DNA of 64,000 bases from Sphaerolaimus hirsutus (lineage: Eukaryota; Nematoda; Chromadorea; Monhysterida; Sphaerolaimidae). A program made the position numbers and the translations under genes. Within the stretch, counting starts at the first letter, position 1. Each line of letters begins with the position of its first letter. This document shows positions 11,183 to 23,100 of the stretch, piece after piece. Below the pieces are notes generated by a model that saw nothing but the letters and a program-made list of their open reading frames with translations, was not told the origin of the DNA and did not search any database. The stretch spans positions 29,128,323 to 29,192,322 of the forward strand of contig OZ038455.1 in assembly GCA_964036195.1 (NCBI GenBank), given 5' to 3'.

Positions 11183-11327
11183 TAGATTTAAAAATATATA
11201 TTTTTTATAGGTACATTTTCTCTGCGTTTTGCACAGATAAGTTTAAATTGTATACTATTTTTAAGAGTTTTCTGAGATTTTATTGAATTCCCTATATTGT
11301 TTTGTTCTGAAAAACACCAATTTTTGA

Positions 11328-12705
11328 CAGAGTTGTTGAAAGTATCGAACATGTTTTCAAGTAAAGATAAATGTAACTAGTGATGGAAAAGCGCCAGAAA
11401 AAAGGGCGCCAAGCGCCAATGGCGCCAAGCGCCAATGGCGCCATGGCGCCATTCGGAAAGTGGGCGCCAGGCGCCAAGGGCGCCACAGAAAAAGGGCGCC
11501 AAGCGCCAAGGGCGCCATGGCGCCATTCAAAAAGGGGGCGCCAGGCGGCAATGGCGCCACGGAAAGAGGGCGCCAAGCGCCAATGGCGCCATGGCGCCAT
11601 TTGAAAGTTAGGGCGCCAGGCGCCAAGGGCGTCAGGGTAAATAAGTGCATTCAATACCCTGTCTGTGCTAGAAGTGTTTTTCCAACACTGTATTGCACAA
11701 ATTCACTTCACTTACGTTCTCCAGGATGTAATCAACAAAAATCAACAAATCAACGACGAGCAACAATTTGTACTTGTAAAAGAATAAAATCGTACTTCCA
11801 CTTGACATTCACTTGACATGATGAAAATTTCCATTAGACAAAACAATGCATTCACTTCACATGGATTCGACATGGAAGTTGACGGAAATGGTATTAGACA
11901 ATTTGAATCCGTTTATTTATGAGTTTGCAAGTTTGATGGTTCATCATTCTTAGCTTCTGATAGGTCAAACGCTTCTGATAAACCGTTGGACAAAAAATTT
12001 CAATCCAATGTCACTACTTTGTCCATTTTTCTGGTGAATTTCCGTTATCCACTGACGCGCTTTTGTATTTTTTCTCATTTACAAGGCACTCACGTTGAAA
12101 GCCTGCTGGCGCCATTTTGGCGCCCTTCTATGGCAGGGCGCCAGGCGCCAAGGGCGCCACGGAGAAAGGGCGCCAAGCGCCAAGGGCGCCATGGCGCCTT
12201 TCAGAAAGTGGGCGCCAGGCGCCAAGGGCGCCACAGGAAAAGGGCGCCAAGCGCCAATGGCGCCATGGCGCGGCGCCCTTTGGCGCCCTCAAATGGCGCC
12301 AGCGCCATGGCGCCATTCCATCACTAAATGTAACGTATTTTATTTTTGCTCACCCCTGAGTACAGAAAACGTAAGTACCTACTTTTTAGTACTTTTATGA
12401 TGCGTAAAATGCGAATAAACGTAAATACCGGCATGTTTACTCAGTGAAAACGTAAAAGTAAAATACATTTTCGTTTTTGTATTTTGGAAGCTGTACAAAT
12501 GAGTACACGTGAAAGCCAGATTCGTCGCTTTCCGTACCGATCGTAAATTCCATCGTTTCCGCTGCCATTTTTGCAGTCGTTTTTATTCGTTTGATTGGTT
12601 TTTGCTTTTTATGCACCATTAAATTTTTGAAAATTACGTTTTCTGTACTCGCTTACTTTTTGAAAGTATTTATTGAGTAAACGTAAATACATTTTAACCA
12701 CAGTG
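11328..12705. mobile_element. hAT-F element hosting a hAT-A insertion
   Basis: The left end is CAGAGTTGTTGAAAG and the right end TTAACCACAGTG. Flanking 8-mers ATTTTTGA and CTTTTTGG share TTTTTG. The interior outside the nested element carries CGTAAA/TTTACG blocks. It is interrupted at 11378-12326. Confidence 0.65.
11378..12326. mobile_element. hAT-like MITE, family hAT-A, copy 2
   Basis: TAGTGATGGAAAAGCGCC at the left and CCATTCCATCACTA at the right are flanked by a perfect duplication AATGTAAC (11370-11377, 12327-12334). In this copy the repeated wording is AAGGGCGCC and GGCGCCATGGCGCC, unlike the AAAAGCGCC wording of copy 1. Confidence 0.92.
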
Positions 12706-13295
12706 CTTTTTGGAACACTACACGCGATTTCGAAGTTTTTAGTGCTTTTGAGTGCCGCGACGTCATGTCGGCTCTGAAGAAGTAACATATCATTGTTATG
12801 CGTGTGATATGTGTGCATAAAATTCCATCAAAACAATACTGATTTTAATCAATCATTTATTATCGTCTGGCATGAAGTTTCACAAAGAAAATGTTGAGGA
12901 ATGAGATTGAGATGACTAGCATATATAATTTCACGTTCCATAAATACACGTTCCAAAGTGCTTACCTATGCTATTTCCTGAAATAATGTAGCAAAATGTG
13001 AAATCTAGTACTTTTACCCCAGAGAATGTAAAAGCGAGTACTTTTCTTCATAGAAAATGTCAAAGTGGGTACTTTTTAATGGAAAATATAAAAGCTACTA
13101 CATTGTACACTGGAACAGATGTCATTTTTTAATGATTACCTATTTTGTATTTTAATAGGAAAATGGTATGATTTATTCAAGATATCAATTTTTCTGCAAC
13201 AAAAAAATGCAATTTTTAAATGTATGCATACGGGTGAATACAGGTAGCTTTTTATGGGTATATGTAAGTTTATCTACCCATTACTCAAGTAGGTA
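12706..13295. other. Non-coding, hAT-F-like fragment
   Basis: The stretch from about 13000 to 13090 has GTAAAAGCGAGTACTTTT blocks typical of hAT-F but no ends. The rest shows nothing recognisable. Confidence 0.4.
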
Positions 13296-13535
13296 CTGTA
13301 TTTCCACGAAATACCCCCCCCTCGAAATACCCTCCCTCAAAATGGGCACTATGAATTTGTGGTCCGGGAAATGCATAACAGACGTTCAAAACACTTACTG
13401 TGTTACGTCAGAACATCGTTTATACCATCTACATCCTTATATAATGCTGTAATTGTTGCATTTTTCACGTTTTTCTCTAAAAATTTTCACTCTGAAAAAA
13501 TAAACCCCCCTGGGGGGTAATTTGAGGAAATACGG
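13296..13535. mobile_element. TA-1 family MITE, short uninterrupted copy
   Basis: 240 bp from CTGTATTTCCACGAAATACC to TTTGAGGAAATACGG between TA dinucleotides. It is a close relative of 56281-57135 and contains a single TGCATAAC at 13372-13379, exactly where that relative is interrupted by a hAT-B element. It is thus the empty-site version. Confidence 0.85.
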
Positions 13536-13587
13536 TATATCTATTTTACAAGTAAATGTTAATACATTTGACCAATAGTGCTGCTTT

Positions 13588-13591
<4 letters not shown>

Positions 13592-13664
<73 letters not shown>
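13592..13664. repeat. (TA)n microsatellite
   Basis: About 73 bp of uninterrupted TA repeats. It continues as TATATA after the TA-1 element at 13665-14089, so that element inserted into the microsatellite. Confidence 0.95.
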
Positions 13665-13666
<2 letters not shown>

Positions 13667-14089
13667 GTATTACCTCGAATTATCCCCCCCCCCTTGAATT
13701 AACCCCCTCCCTCGAATTAACCCCCCCTCAAAATGGGCTGGGGAAATATAATAAACCCCCCCCCTTGAAATACCCCCCCCCCCTTCGGAATGATGTACGT
13801 CATGTACATAATAAATACGTCATGTACGCAATGTACATGATGTATATTACTGTTAATTGCATTGCAGCTACACATAGAGCAGTTTGTGTAGCTATCTACG
13901 TTTGTATGTCCAAATATATCCTGTTTGGACACATTTTTTACCTATTTTGGGTACGCAAATGCCTACTATTTACTACGATCCTTACGAAAATTTCTGACAA
14001 AATAATAAAACCCCCCCCTCGAATCAACCCCCCTCAAATTTTGCTGGCGTAATAATAAACCCCCATGGGGGTATTTCGAGGTAATACGG
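13665..14089. mobile_element. TA-1 family MITE inside a TA microsatellite
   Basis: 425 bp from CCGTATTACCTCGAATTA to CGAGGTAATACGG, with long C tracts of 7-9 bases inside each end. The flanks are TATATA on both sides, as expected for a TA-target element. Confidence 0.85.
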
Positions 14090-14123
14090 TATATATATAT
14101 ATAAATATATATTTATATATATG

Positions 14124-14750
14124 CAAGTTTACCAATTCTTATAAAAATTCTGGTATTAGAATAAATTTTTGTACAACCAACCCTGCCTATGATTAATTAT
14201 ATGGCAAAAAATTCCCAGAAAATTACACACCTGATATCTTTGTGCTTCATTTGTGCCGGCATGCTTCTCCTTCTGGCACAAGCTGCCGCATCTGATTCTT
14301 TTCTGCTTGCCATAATTTATAGCTTTTTTGTTAAATATAACTGAGTAATTTGTCACCAACTTGTCAATTTGTCCAAATAAAGTAACCTCCCTTGAATAAC
14401 TCCCCCACTGTTTTAGTTAGGAAAGCGAATTCCACTTGAATAAGTTTTCAGTATATTATCTTATTTAAACATATTTCCAACAAAACTATTTTAAGATTTA
14501 CCATTAGGTTAGATTGATTTGTGCATTAAGCATGGCTTGAGTGTATCGCTGCTGTGTAAGGGATGGTGATTTTTAACTGTGGTATTTTCATGCAAATAGT
14601 AAAAATCCAAGATCTGTGTACAATAGAGTGCTAATGATGCGTCTAACAAAAAAGCTTTAATAATCACGCTTTACACATAGGTAATTTTAAAAGTTTACTT
14701 ATGTTTGTAATTTGAATTTGATCAGATCTATTACGTGTTGTGCCAATTTA
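14124..14750. other. No gene seen
   Basis: AT-rich sequence. CCTCCCTTGAATAACTCCCC near 14385-14407 is a stray TA-1 block. No other feature was recognised. Confidence 0.4.
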
Positions 14751-15001
14751 CCGTATTTGCTTGAATTATCCCCCTGGGGGATTATTATTTCGTCAGACTT
14801 TTTTGAGGGGGGAACTAATCGAGGGGGGGAATTATTCGAGGGGGAGAATTATTATTTCGTCAACAATTTCAACCATGTTTCTATCAACTCATTTGATGAA
14901 ATATGCTTTATTCACACAAAAACGTGCCCTTTTTGTTTAAATTGGGCACAATAAATTGAGCAAATCTCTTAAGGGGGGGATTATGCGAGGGGGAAATACG
15001 G
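14751..15001. mobile_element. TA-1 family MITE, TTGAATTATC subtype
   Basis: 251 bp from CCGTATTTGCTTGAATTATC to GGGGGAAATACGG between TA dinucleotides. GGGGGAATTATTCGAGGGGG blocks are repeated inside. Confidence 0.8.
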
Positions 15002-15036
15002 TAGTACAACTTACTTCTGTGAAAACAAACCTAAGT

Positions 15037-16006
15037 ATACTCGGCGGACCGCAAAGTATGCGCCCAAAATTATTTATGTCATGGTCGATAACGCGTGAGC
15101 TGGATACTTATGTATGCACTTTTACAAAAAGAAAAAAAAAATTAAAAAGAAAAAGGCGGAGTCGCGTACAAACGGGAAATGTATTTTCCCGTTATGTTTT
15201 TTCTTTTTTTGCTAGAATTAGATTTATTTTATTAATGATGACGGGCTATTTACACAGGTCCCGGCCGGGGACCGGGACCCGGCAAAATTTTTTTCAAAAG
15301 TGAATAATTGGCGTGTATGGTTATTTGCATGTTAATAAGGTGAATTATCACCAAATTAGCATGCACAAAATTGTTTTGAGACGGTTACATGCGCTGATCC
15401 ATTTTATTTGGGGGAGTGTATAAATTTTTTTGGATTTGTCTGAATTTTGGCATGTGAGTACTCCTTCGTTTATTGAGTAAGCATGCCCAATTTCAGCTCA
15501 GCGCGGTTACTGGTTGTTATCTTATTTATACTTCAATTTTTTTTGATCACTGTATTTTTGTATAGTTATCGAAATCATGCCAGGGCCTGGTCCCCAGCAG
15601 GATTTTGATCACTATAGAAAAATACAGTGATCGAAAAAAATTAAAGTATAAATAAAATAAGAACCGGTAACCGCCCGGAGCTAAAATTTGGCATGCGTAC
15701 TCACTAAACAAAGGAGTACACGCATGCCAAATTTGAGACGAATTGGAAAAATTTTACACACCCGCCCAAAAAATATGCATCGGTGTGCGTAACCGTCTTG
15801 CAAAAATTTTGTACATGCTAATTTGATGATAATTCACCTAATTAACATGCAAACAACCAATACACGCCAATTATACACTTTTGAAAAAAAAATTTTTTTG
15901 CTGGGGACCGTTCCCCAGCCGGGACCTATGTAAATAGCCATGATGACGTCATGATGGAGTGTTTCCTTCAGAAAAATTCATAGCATGCGGTCTGTCGAGT
16001 ATACAT
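15037..16006. mobile_element. Inverted-repeat element (TATACTCGGCGGACCGCA ends) with nested palindrome
   Basis: TATACTCGGCGGACCGCA at the left pairs with TGCGGTCTGTCGAGTATA at the right. It hosts the palindrome at 15243-15939. Related sequence without that palindrome occurs near 32361-32625 (GACGTCATGATGGAGTGTT shared), and one end lies at about 56253-56280. Confidence 0.65.
15243..15939. mobile_element. Palindromic MITE with 8-bp duplication, family hAT-H
   Basis: A 697-bp foldback. The left GGCTATTTACACAGGTCCCG pairs with the right CGGGACCTATGTAAATAGCC, and pairing continues through most of both arms. It is flanked by ATGATGAC (15235-15242, 15940-15947). The centre repeats GGTCCCCAGC/GCTGGGGACC wording related to the ends. 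Confidence 0.75.
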
Positions 16007-16505
16007 ACTTTAGCTCAGTGCCAGTGTTTAGTTTTTTGTTTGAGCTAACACGCACTAATGATGTGATGCATATTTAATTGGACTGTTTCTCCTAGTATAA
16101 CTTTTTTAAATAATTTTTTAGCGATTTTCATTGGATGAACCAAGTATGATTGGAAATTGGTGGCAATTTTTATGAGATAATGTCATGACAATATGGTATT
16201 ATTTGTAACAGCTCAGGAATGATCATACAACTAATGTCTAGTAATAAATATTTGAATGATAAATAATACAACACATGACCGGCAATAAATAATGTTGACA
16301 CTATTTTGTGAAGTTTCTGATAAAGATGTCCAAATAAATTTGCAAGTTTCTGTAATGCATTTTCTGTACATGTGTACTTTTAAAATGTACAATAACAGTG
16401 CAGCTAGCTTCAAGTAGGTATATACAAATTGTGCCAACATCTAAATACATTATTTCTATTTTATCCACATTTTTTTATTTTAACTTTTTGAAAGCTATGA
16501 ATTTA

Positions 16506-16875
16506 CCATATTTGCTTGAATAATCCCCCTGGGGGTAATATTTTGTCGTCAGACATTTTTGAGTGGGGAACTATTCGAGGGGGGAATTATTCAAGGGGGG
16601 ATTAGTATTTCGTCAGAATTTTCAAGCATGTTTCTATCAACTCACGATTATTTCACGAAATATGCTTCAAAAACATAATAACGTGTCATTTTTGTTAAAA
16701 TTGGGTACAACCAATTAATCTTAATAAATCTTAACAAATTAACAAACAAATTACAACAAATCTTTAAAGGGGGGATTATTCTAGGGGGGGGGGGAATTAT
16801 TATTTTCTCGCAGGGGGGGGGGGGATTATTCGAGGGGGGAATTATTCAAGGGGGGAACTATTCAAACAAATACGG
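16506..16875. mobile_element. TA-1 family MITE, TTGAATAATCC subtype
   Basis: 370 bp from CCATATTTGCTTGAATAATC to CAAACAAATACGG between TA dinucleotides. It contains GGGGGGATTATTCGAGGGGG blocks with G tracts up to 10. The unique sequence before it, 16007-16505, shows no gene. Confidence 0.8.
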
Positions 16876-17030
16876 TATTTAGATTTAAGACTGTCGGCAC
16901 AGCACATTGGGTTCTCGCTAAAAGTTTAAAATGAATGAATGCAATCATGCACAAGGGAAAAAAGCAAAGCACTTACAGAAGGGAAGTAATTTGTGACCAT
17001 GGCATTTGTCATGGCGGATGTTTGCCCTTC

Positions 17031-17379
17031 ACAGGGAATAGTACCTCACTGACAACTCGCTGCCAGCTAGGAGACAACAAGCTGACAAGCAGTTGTTTAC
17101 ACTTGGCAGCGAGCTGGCAGCGTGCGGCAGCGAGCTGGCAGCGAGTTGTCAGCGTGCGGCAGCGAGCTGGCAGCTGGCTGTAAAAGGCTGCAGTGTAGTT
17201 GGCAGCGAGCTGTCAGCTTACTGAAAGCACCTATTTAATAAACACATTACAGCATTTAAAAAACATGTCAGCGAGCTGGCAGCGAGGTGCAAAAACGTTG
17301 TCAGCGAGCTAGGCCTGATTTTTGCTGCTTGGCAAGCGAGCTGGCAGCGAGTTGTCAGCAAGGTACTATTCCCTGTGCT
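17031..17379. repeat. Inverted-repeat element with GCTGGCAGCGAG arrays
   Basis: CACAGGGAATAGTACCT at the left pairs with AGGTACTATTCCCTGTG at the right. The interior is largely GCTGGCAGCGAG and its inverse. CTT flanks both sides (3 bp), too short to be sure of the target class. A one-ended relative lies at 54360-54515. Confidence 0.65.
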
Positions 17380-17586
17380 TATCGCGTAAAGTTGTCAATT
17401 CATTTTTAGTAACCATGTTTGGGTTATTTATGGGTTGGTGTTTTTATCTTGACCTTGGTAATGATTATATCTTTTTTGATTGCAGTAAAACTATTTTTAG
17501 ATCTTATTGTCAGACCTAATATGGCCTGCATGATCTATAAATAATAGGCAGCATATTTTATATGGGACTGACTGAATGTATAGGAT

Positions 17587-17874
17587 TAGGGTGTCAAACA
17601 ATTTTTATGGAAAACGGAAAGGGTAAAATTTTTCATCTGCCAGAAAATCCGTCCGGAAAACGGAAACGGAAAACAGAAAGATGCCAAAACTTCCACTCAA
17701 AAATTACCAACTGAAACACAGTGTAATTGAAATGAAGATTTAAAACCAGTGAATTGAACTTAAAAAATATTGAACAAAATTCATCCCCCACCTGCCAGCC
17801 AGCATCCACGTCGCACTAGAAAGCCTAGCTGTCGAAGCAGAATTGCTGCTTGAACTGGCCATTGTTTTCTTTTA
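17587..17874. mobile_element. hAT-B left end (TAGGGTGTCAA), truncated or interrupted
   Basis: TAGGGTGTCAAACAATTTTT followed by CCGGAAAACGGAAACGG blocks marks the left end of family hAT-B. The TA-1 nest at 17875-26536 interrupts the sequence, and GGAAACAGAAAGG wording continues after it. No matching right end or duplication could be confirmed. Confidence 0.5.
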
Positions 17875-19165
17875 CCGTATTTCCTCGAAATACCCCCCCC
17901 CCTCGAAATACCCCCCCCCCCCCTCGTTTGACCCCCCCCCCCTCTCGAGACCACTATGAAACAATCACCCCCCTCGAAATACCCCCCCCCAGATTGAGTG
18001 AAAAGAGAACGTACATGACAAATACTGCAGTTTGTGTTCTGCGTAGTGCAGAACACACGTTAAAACAATGTCGGAATCACCTCAGAGCAGTGTTTATACC
18101 ATCTACGTACTAATGTTAGTCTACAGGAGTCCAGAGTTGTTAAAAGGTACGTACGTTTACTCGAAAAAAACGCGTACGCGAGTACGCGGTAATTACATTT
18201 ACATATATTAGGTTGTAAACTAATGAAGTGTCTTTTTTCGATTTCATACAAATATACATTTGTGCATCCCACATTCTTTTGTACGTTGACCGATTTTGAT
18301 TCCATTTGAGTATGTTGGGGTTTGGGGTCTGGGCTATGAAGAAATGTTTTTGTTTCCTCGAATATTCCCCCAGTCCGAGATAAGGGGGTCTATAAAAAGG
18401 TGGTCATTTTGCATGGCCGATCTACACATTCACTTTGAACCTTACTCACTCAGCCATTTCTGGGCCAATTTGGATCGTTCGACACTTAAAATGATCAGCA
18501 CAACCAGTAGATTCCATTTTTGTGGTCGGATTAGTGATGTCTAAATTACGTATGCCGATTTGACCCAGTTTTTAAACACCAAAAATACATTTTTCTCAAC
18601 ATGCTATCATATACTTTAGACAATGGGGATTCATATACCAAAAAATTTTTTTCAATATCTCTTTCCAATCAAAAGTAATAGAACTTTAAACTTCCACCTC
18701 CCATACATGTAAATCACTAATCAAGAACGATGAATACAGATAACCTGAGCATAAAAATGAAACTTACAGGTTGTTCTGATCATTTTAAGTGTTCATTGGT
18801 GGAAATTGGCTGAGAAATGGCCGAGATATGGATTTCTGAAGTCACATGCATTTGCTCGTCATAAACAGCCGAAAATGTCATGAAAAAAGGAAAAAGGTGA
18901 GTTTCCCCCAAGGAGCGAAATTGTCGGATTGCGGTCGAATTAGGTCTTGCTTGCGGTCTGTGCACTTCCCCATTTTAGGGGCTGCATAGAAGCAAGTGTT
19001 GAGGAGAAGGAAGGAAGGGCGGGAGCTGTCAAGCACTCCAAACAGGACGCTTAATTGTTCCTGGAAGAGTGCCAAAAAACAGCAGCGACAAAGCACGGAT
19101 TTGACCCAGGGGCCTGGGTCAAACGTCAGCGTTCGTAAGGTGTCTTTAAACTACCTGAACAAACT

Positions 19166-20145
19166 GTGGACGAGTGCTCAAAACGTAAGAGGAATTCAAA
19201 TCGGACAAAAAACAGTGGAACAAAAGCCTACATCTGCAAAGCTGGGAAACCTAGTCACGGAATTATCAAGTGCACAGGCGGTCGGTTACGGCTATCACCT
19301 ATGGGGACAAACGTAACTATTTTGATAGTTACGTATGTAGGCGTGTACACTTTGTACACGCCTACATTCGCTGGCAACGGGCCAGTGATTGGCAACGTTC
19401 CAAACACTGTCGACGTGCCAAAATCAATAAAAATCTTCGCAGCGGCATTCGAGAGCAACGGAAATCGGCAAAACATCCGAAAATGCGCGATCGGCGAACG
19501 CAGCGGGGGAAAACGCGGCGGCGCATCAGAAAACGCGGTCAGTTATCGCGAAAGTTTGACGTTTCCGCGAATCCGGAGTAAAAATATGACGGATGTGCAA
19601 AACGCAGGCAGTGAATGGACAGCAGTCTGGATAGCTACGATTCGGCGCGCGATCAAGCCCTACTGCTACCAAGTGCCTCGGGAGTGTGCAGCGGTCAACC
19701 GGGAGGGAAATCGCCGTCTGAAGGAGAAGAAGCGGCTCTTTTGGCAGAGAGCCAAAACGCGGAGACGCCGGCAGTCGCGAGCAGAACCCGACGCCGATCG
19801 AAGGGTCAGGAGGTGCGGCGGGACCCAAAACAAAAGGGACGCACAGGGAACAAGCTGGATCAGGTCAAGGGGGGAGTTCGTTTTTTGGGGAGTTTTTTGG
19901 AGCGTGGAAAGGGTGTTCGGTGCGGGAAGCAGAAAGGGGGCGGAGCTAAGATGGTGGAGTGGGGCCGGAAACGAATGGGTAGCGGGATGTGGAGCCATAT
20001 CTTGTGGCTTGGATTATCAATATTTGAAACCCGACAATGTAGGAAGTGTGCTGTGACTTTATCAAACAAAAATGATAGGTGTGGCTGTAGGATTGTGCTT
20101 ATTACTGCGGGGATCAAAAAATGGAGTATTGACTATAGATGTTAG
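19166..20145 (+). other. Candidate ORF1 region of the LINE
   Basis: Two overlapping open frames lie upstream of the endonuclease. One, 19166-20056, is in the same frame as ORF2 and stops at 20054. The other, 19615-20145, contains a charged stretch rich in Arg, Glu and Ser (around TRRRSKGQEVRRDPKQKGR). Neither shows a recognisable esterase, RRM or zinc-knuckle domain, so which was translated, if either, is unknown. Confidence 0.35.
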
Positions 20146-23100
20146 TCTTCGCCGATGGCTTCCCGCCCTTGCCCTTTCGTGGCAAAAGGGCAGGAGACCA
20201 CTGGCGAATACTACATTAAGAGATATACTGCGTAGGATTTCTGAGAACAATCACCATTCTTCACAGTTACGGCGGCGGGAACCAGCAGGGAGGTGGTCGA
20301 GGTGCGTACCGACGCAGAGAATTTTCCCAATATCGAGGCGTGGGCGGCGGGCGCGGCCGCCCATACGGCGACTCTCAGCGCTAGCTCGTCGGCCCAGCAA
20401 CACTGGTATGTTGTTAGGACTGCTTGCGTTAGGGGGAATTTGGATATTTCAACAACACTTTGCAAAACCTCAAAAACCGCTTGGATCTGAATGGGATTGG
20501 ACAAAAATAGGATATCTGTTAAGGGGTAATTACTATGTAATTTCACTGTGCAGAGTGGCTATCGGGCGGAGTGCGGAAATGCGTGCAACATGGAGTAGAC
20601 GGTTGACAAAAGTGAGGCGGCAACTCTCATCTGGCGTTTGTGATACTATGGAATGGATAGGGGTATGTCTCTCAATATTATGGGTGATATGGAAAAGGGC
20701 TCTTTATACACACTGCAGTAGGTCCCGGAAAAAACCATATTCTGAGACAAACAATGTCAACAATATTGATGAGTCACACCAACTAATAACACATAGCACA
20801 GACACGGTAGGGATACAATCAGGTGAGGACACCTCTGCTCGCGGTCCGAGAACTAAAAAACAAAAAACTATATGTAGGATAACTGGGATCCTAAGGAAGA
20901 AAAAACCGGAGGTGAAGATAGGTAACGACAACAAAGAACGGAAAAACAAAAAGGGGGTGACCTGGGGAAATCAACTGAAACTGATCTACCAAAACGTGAG
21001 ATCGGCGCGTAATAAACACAAACAAATTCAAGAATTGTTAAGGAGTGAACGCTATGATGTTGTCATTTTGGGAGAAGCTAATGTAAGAACACGACTTGAA
21101 ACTACGGAGGCGGCAGGGTATGATCTCACACTCATACCCAAACCGGAAAACAATAACGGGGGATTCCTTGTATATATAAAGAGATCTATCTCGGCATACA
21201 TGCAGGGATCAATCACAGAGGGGGGCTTAGAGAGTAATACAGTCTCAATGACAATTTCAACACTTGCAGGGAAAGTGGATATCGTAGGACTGTATTTACT
21301 AGATTAAGGAAGGCTGCAAAGAGACAAAGAGCAGAAGGAATCAAATGCAAAAATTCTGGAGGCACTATCAGAGCAAATAACAGGCAATCAAAGCTCGGGT
21401 AGAGATACCATTGTGATTGGTGATTTCAATGCGTCGCTAGGACCGGATCTACTAGGAAGAGGTAGGTGTAGTGAGACTGTTAACAGCACGGGGAGATTAG
21501 TAAAAGGATGGCTGGGTGCAACAGACATGTCGGTTTTGGATGATGCAAATGGACAATGGTGGACCTTTGAGTCAGGCAGGACGAAAACAAGGATCGACTT
21601 CTGTATGATCGATAATCAGGCGACGACTGTGTATGCAAAGATGAAAAATCTTGGACATGGAGGAAGCCCCTTGACATCGGATCACAGTGCACTGGACATC
21701 AACATCACGATAGAATCGAGCGGAGGTGGATTAAGGGTGAATCAAAGGCAATCACCAAGGTGGTCGGTCAGAGGGAAAGACAAATCGACAAAATTCCTAT
21801 CAGAAATCGAGAAAATCCTGGAACAAAAAACAGCTCCGGACAACTACTCTGCCCTGCTTGATTTTTTGCAGCAATGGGCGGAGCAGTGGTTCGGAGTGAG
21901 GCAAGGGGACATGAAAGAGTCGAAGCACATCAAACAGATAAGAGAAACAAAGCAGATTTTGACCAGGAAACGCAGAGCGCTGCACGAGGGGAGAATAGGG
22001 TTGACGGAGTACAGAACCGCACGGAAAGCTGGACTGCAGAATATAAGGCAGATCGAACAATCTGCGAGAGAAGAAAAGAAGGACAGGGTATTAGAGAATG
22101 AGCTAAAATACGGAATTGAACACACAAATCTGTATAAGCTGGCAGCGAAGCTACGCGACTCGGACGTCAAATATCCAATGCTCAAGAACGGGTCAAGAGT
22201 GTGCAAGGACGATGAGGAACTGAAACAAGTGCTTGTGGAATTCTGGCAACAAATACAGTCTCCAAACATAGAGAAATCCGACTTTGACACAGATCACGGG
22301 ATGAAGGGTGTGATAGATAGAAATCTAGCCGAACGAATGGACAGGGAAATATCACAGCAAGAGACATTGGAGGCGTGCAGAAAATTGAAGCTGGGGAAAT
22401 CGGCAGGCACAACGGGGATATCTCATGAGATGATCAGAATGCCGGGAAGACATCTACTAGAAGCCCTAACAAACCAAATGAATCGGTGGTTCGACGGTCA
22501 GGAGGCTATTCCGGACAAAGCAAAAACATGCAAGCTCGTTTTACTGCATAAAAAGGGATCCAAGTCAGATGTGAACAACTATCGGATGGTGGGAATCCAG
22601 TGCAATATACTCAAACTGCATTGCTCAATCTTGAATAAGCGGCTAATGAATGCATTCGAAGTAAGCAACGCTTTTGGAGATATGCAGGCCGGCTTTAGAG
22701 CGAACAGAAGAACAACCGACAACCACGTGATTCTACAGGGCTGCCTAGCGGATACAAACAAACTGTCAGCCTGCTTCATGGATGCAGTCAAAGCCTTCGA
22801 TAGAGTGTACAGGAATCGCCTGTGGGTCAAATTGTGAGACTATGGGTATGGCAAGAAACTGTGTACGGCCATAAAAGGCACGTACACAGGTCAACAATGC
22901 TACTTACAATACAACGATGTTAGCACAGAAAACTTAGACTACCCTCTAGGGGTATGACAGGGTTGCTGCCTAAGCCCGACGCTATATGTCTTGTACATGG
23001 CGGACTTGCGGACCAAACTGGAACGACTAGGGATAGGAGCAAAATTAGGGGGTAGAAAAATACCGGCAGGTTTTTTTGTAGATGACGTCGTACTGATGGC

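Noticed and set aside
17031..17379. Assigning the GCTGGCAGCGAG element to PIF/Harbinger from CTT flanks
   Set aside because: CTT is not the TWA target of that superfamily, and three bases can match by chance. Left unassigned.
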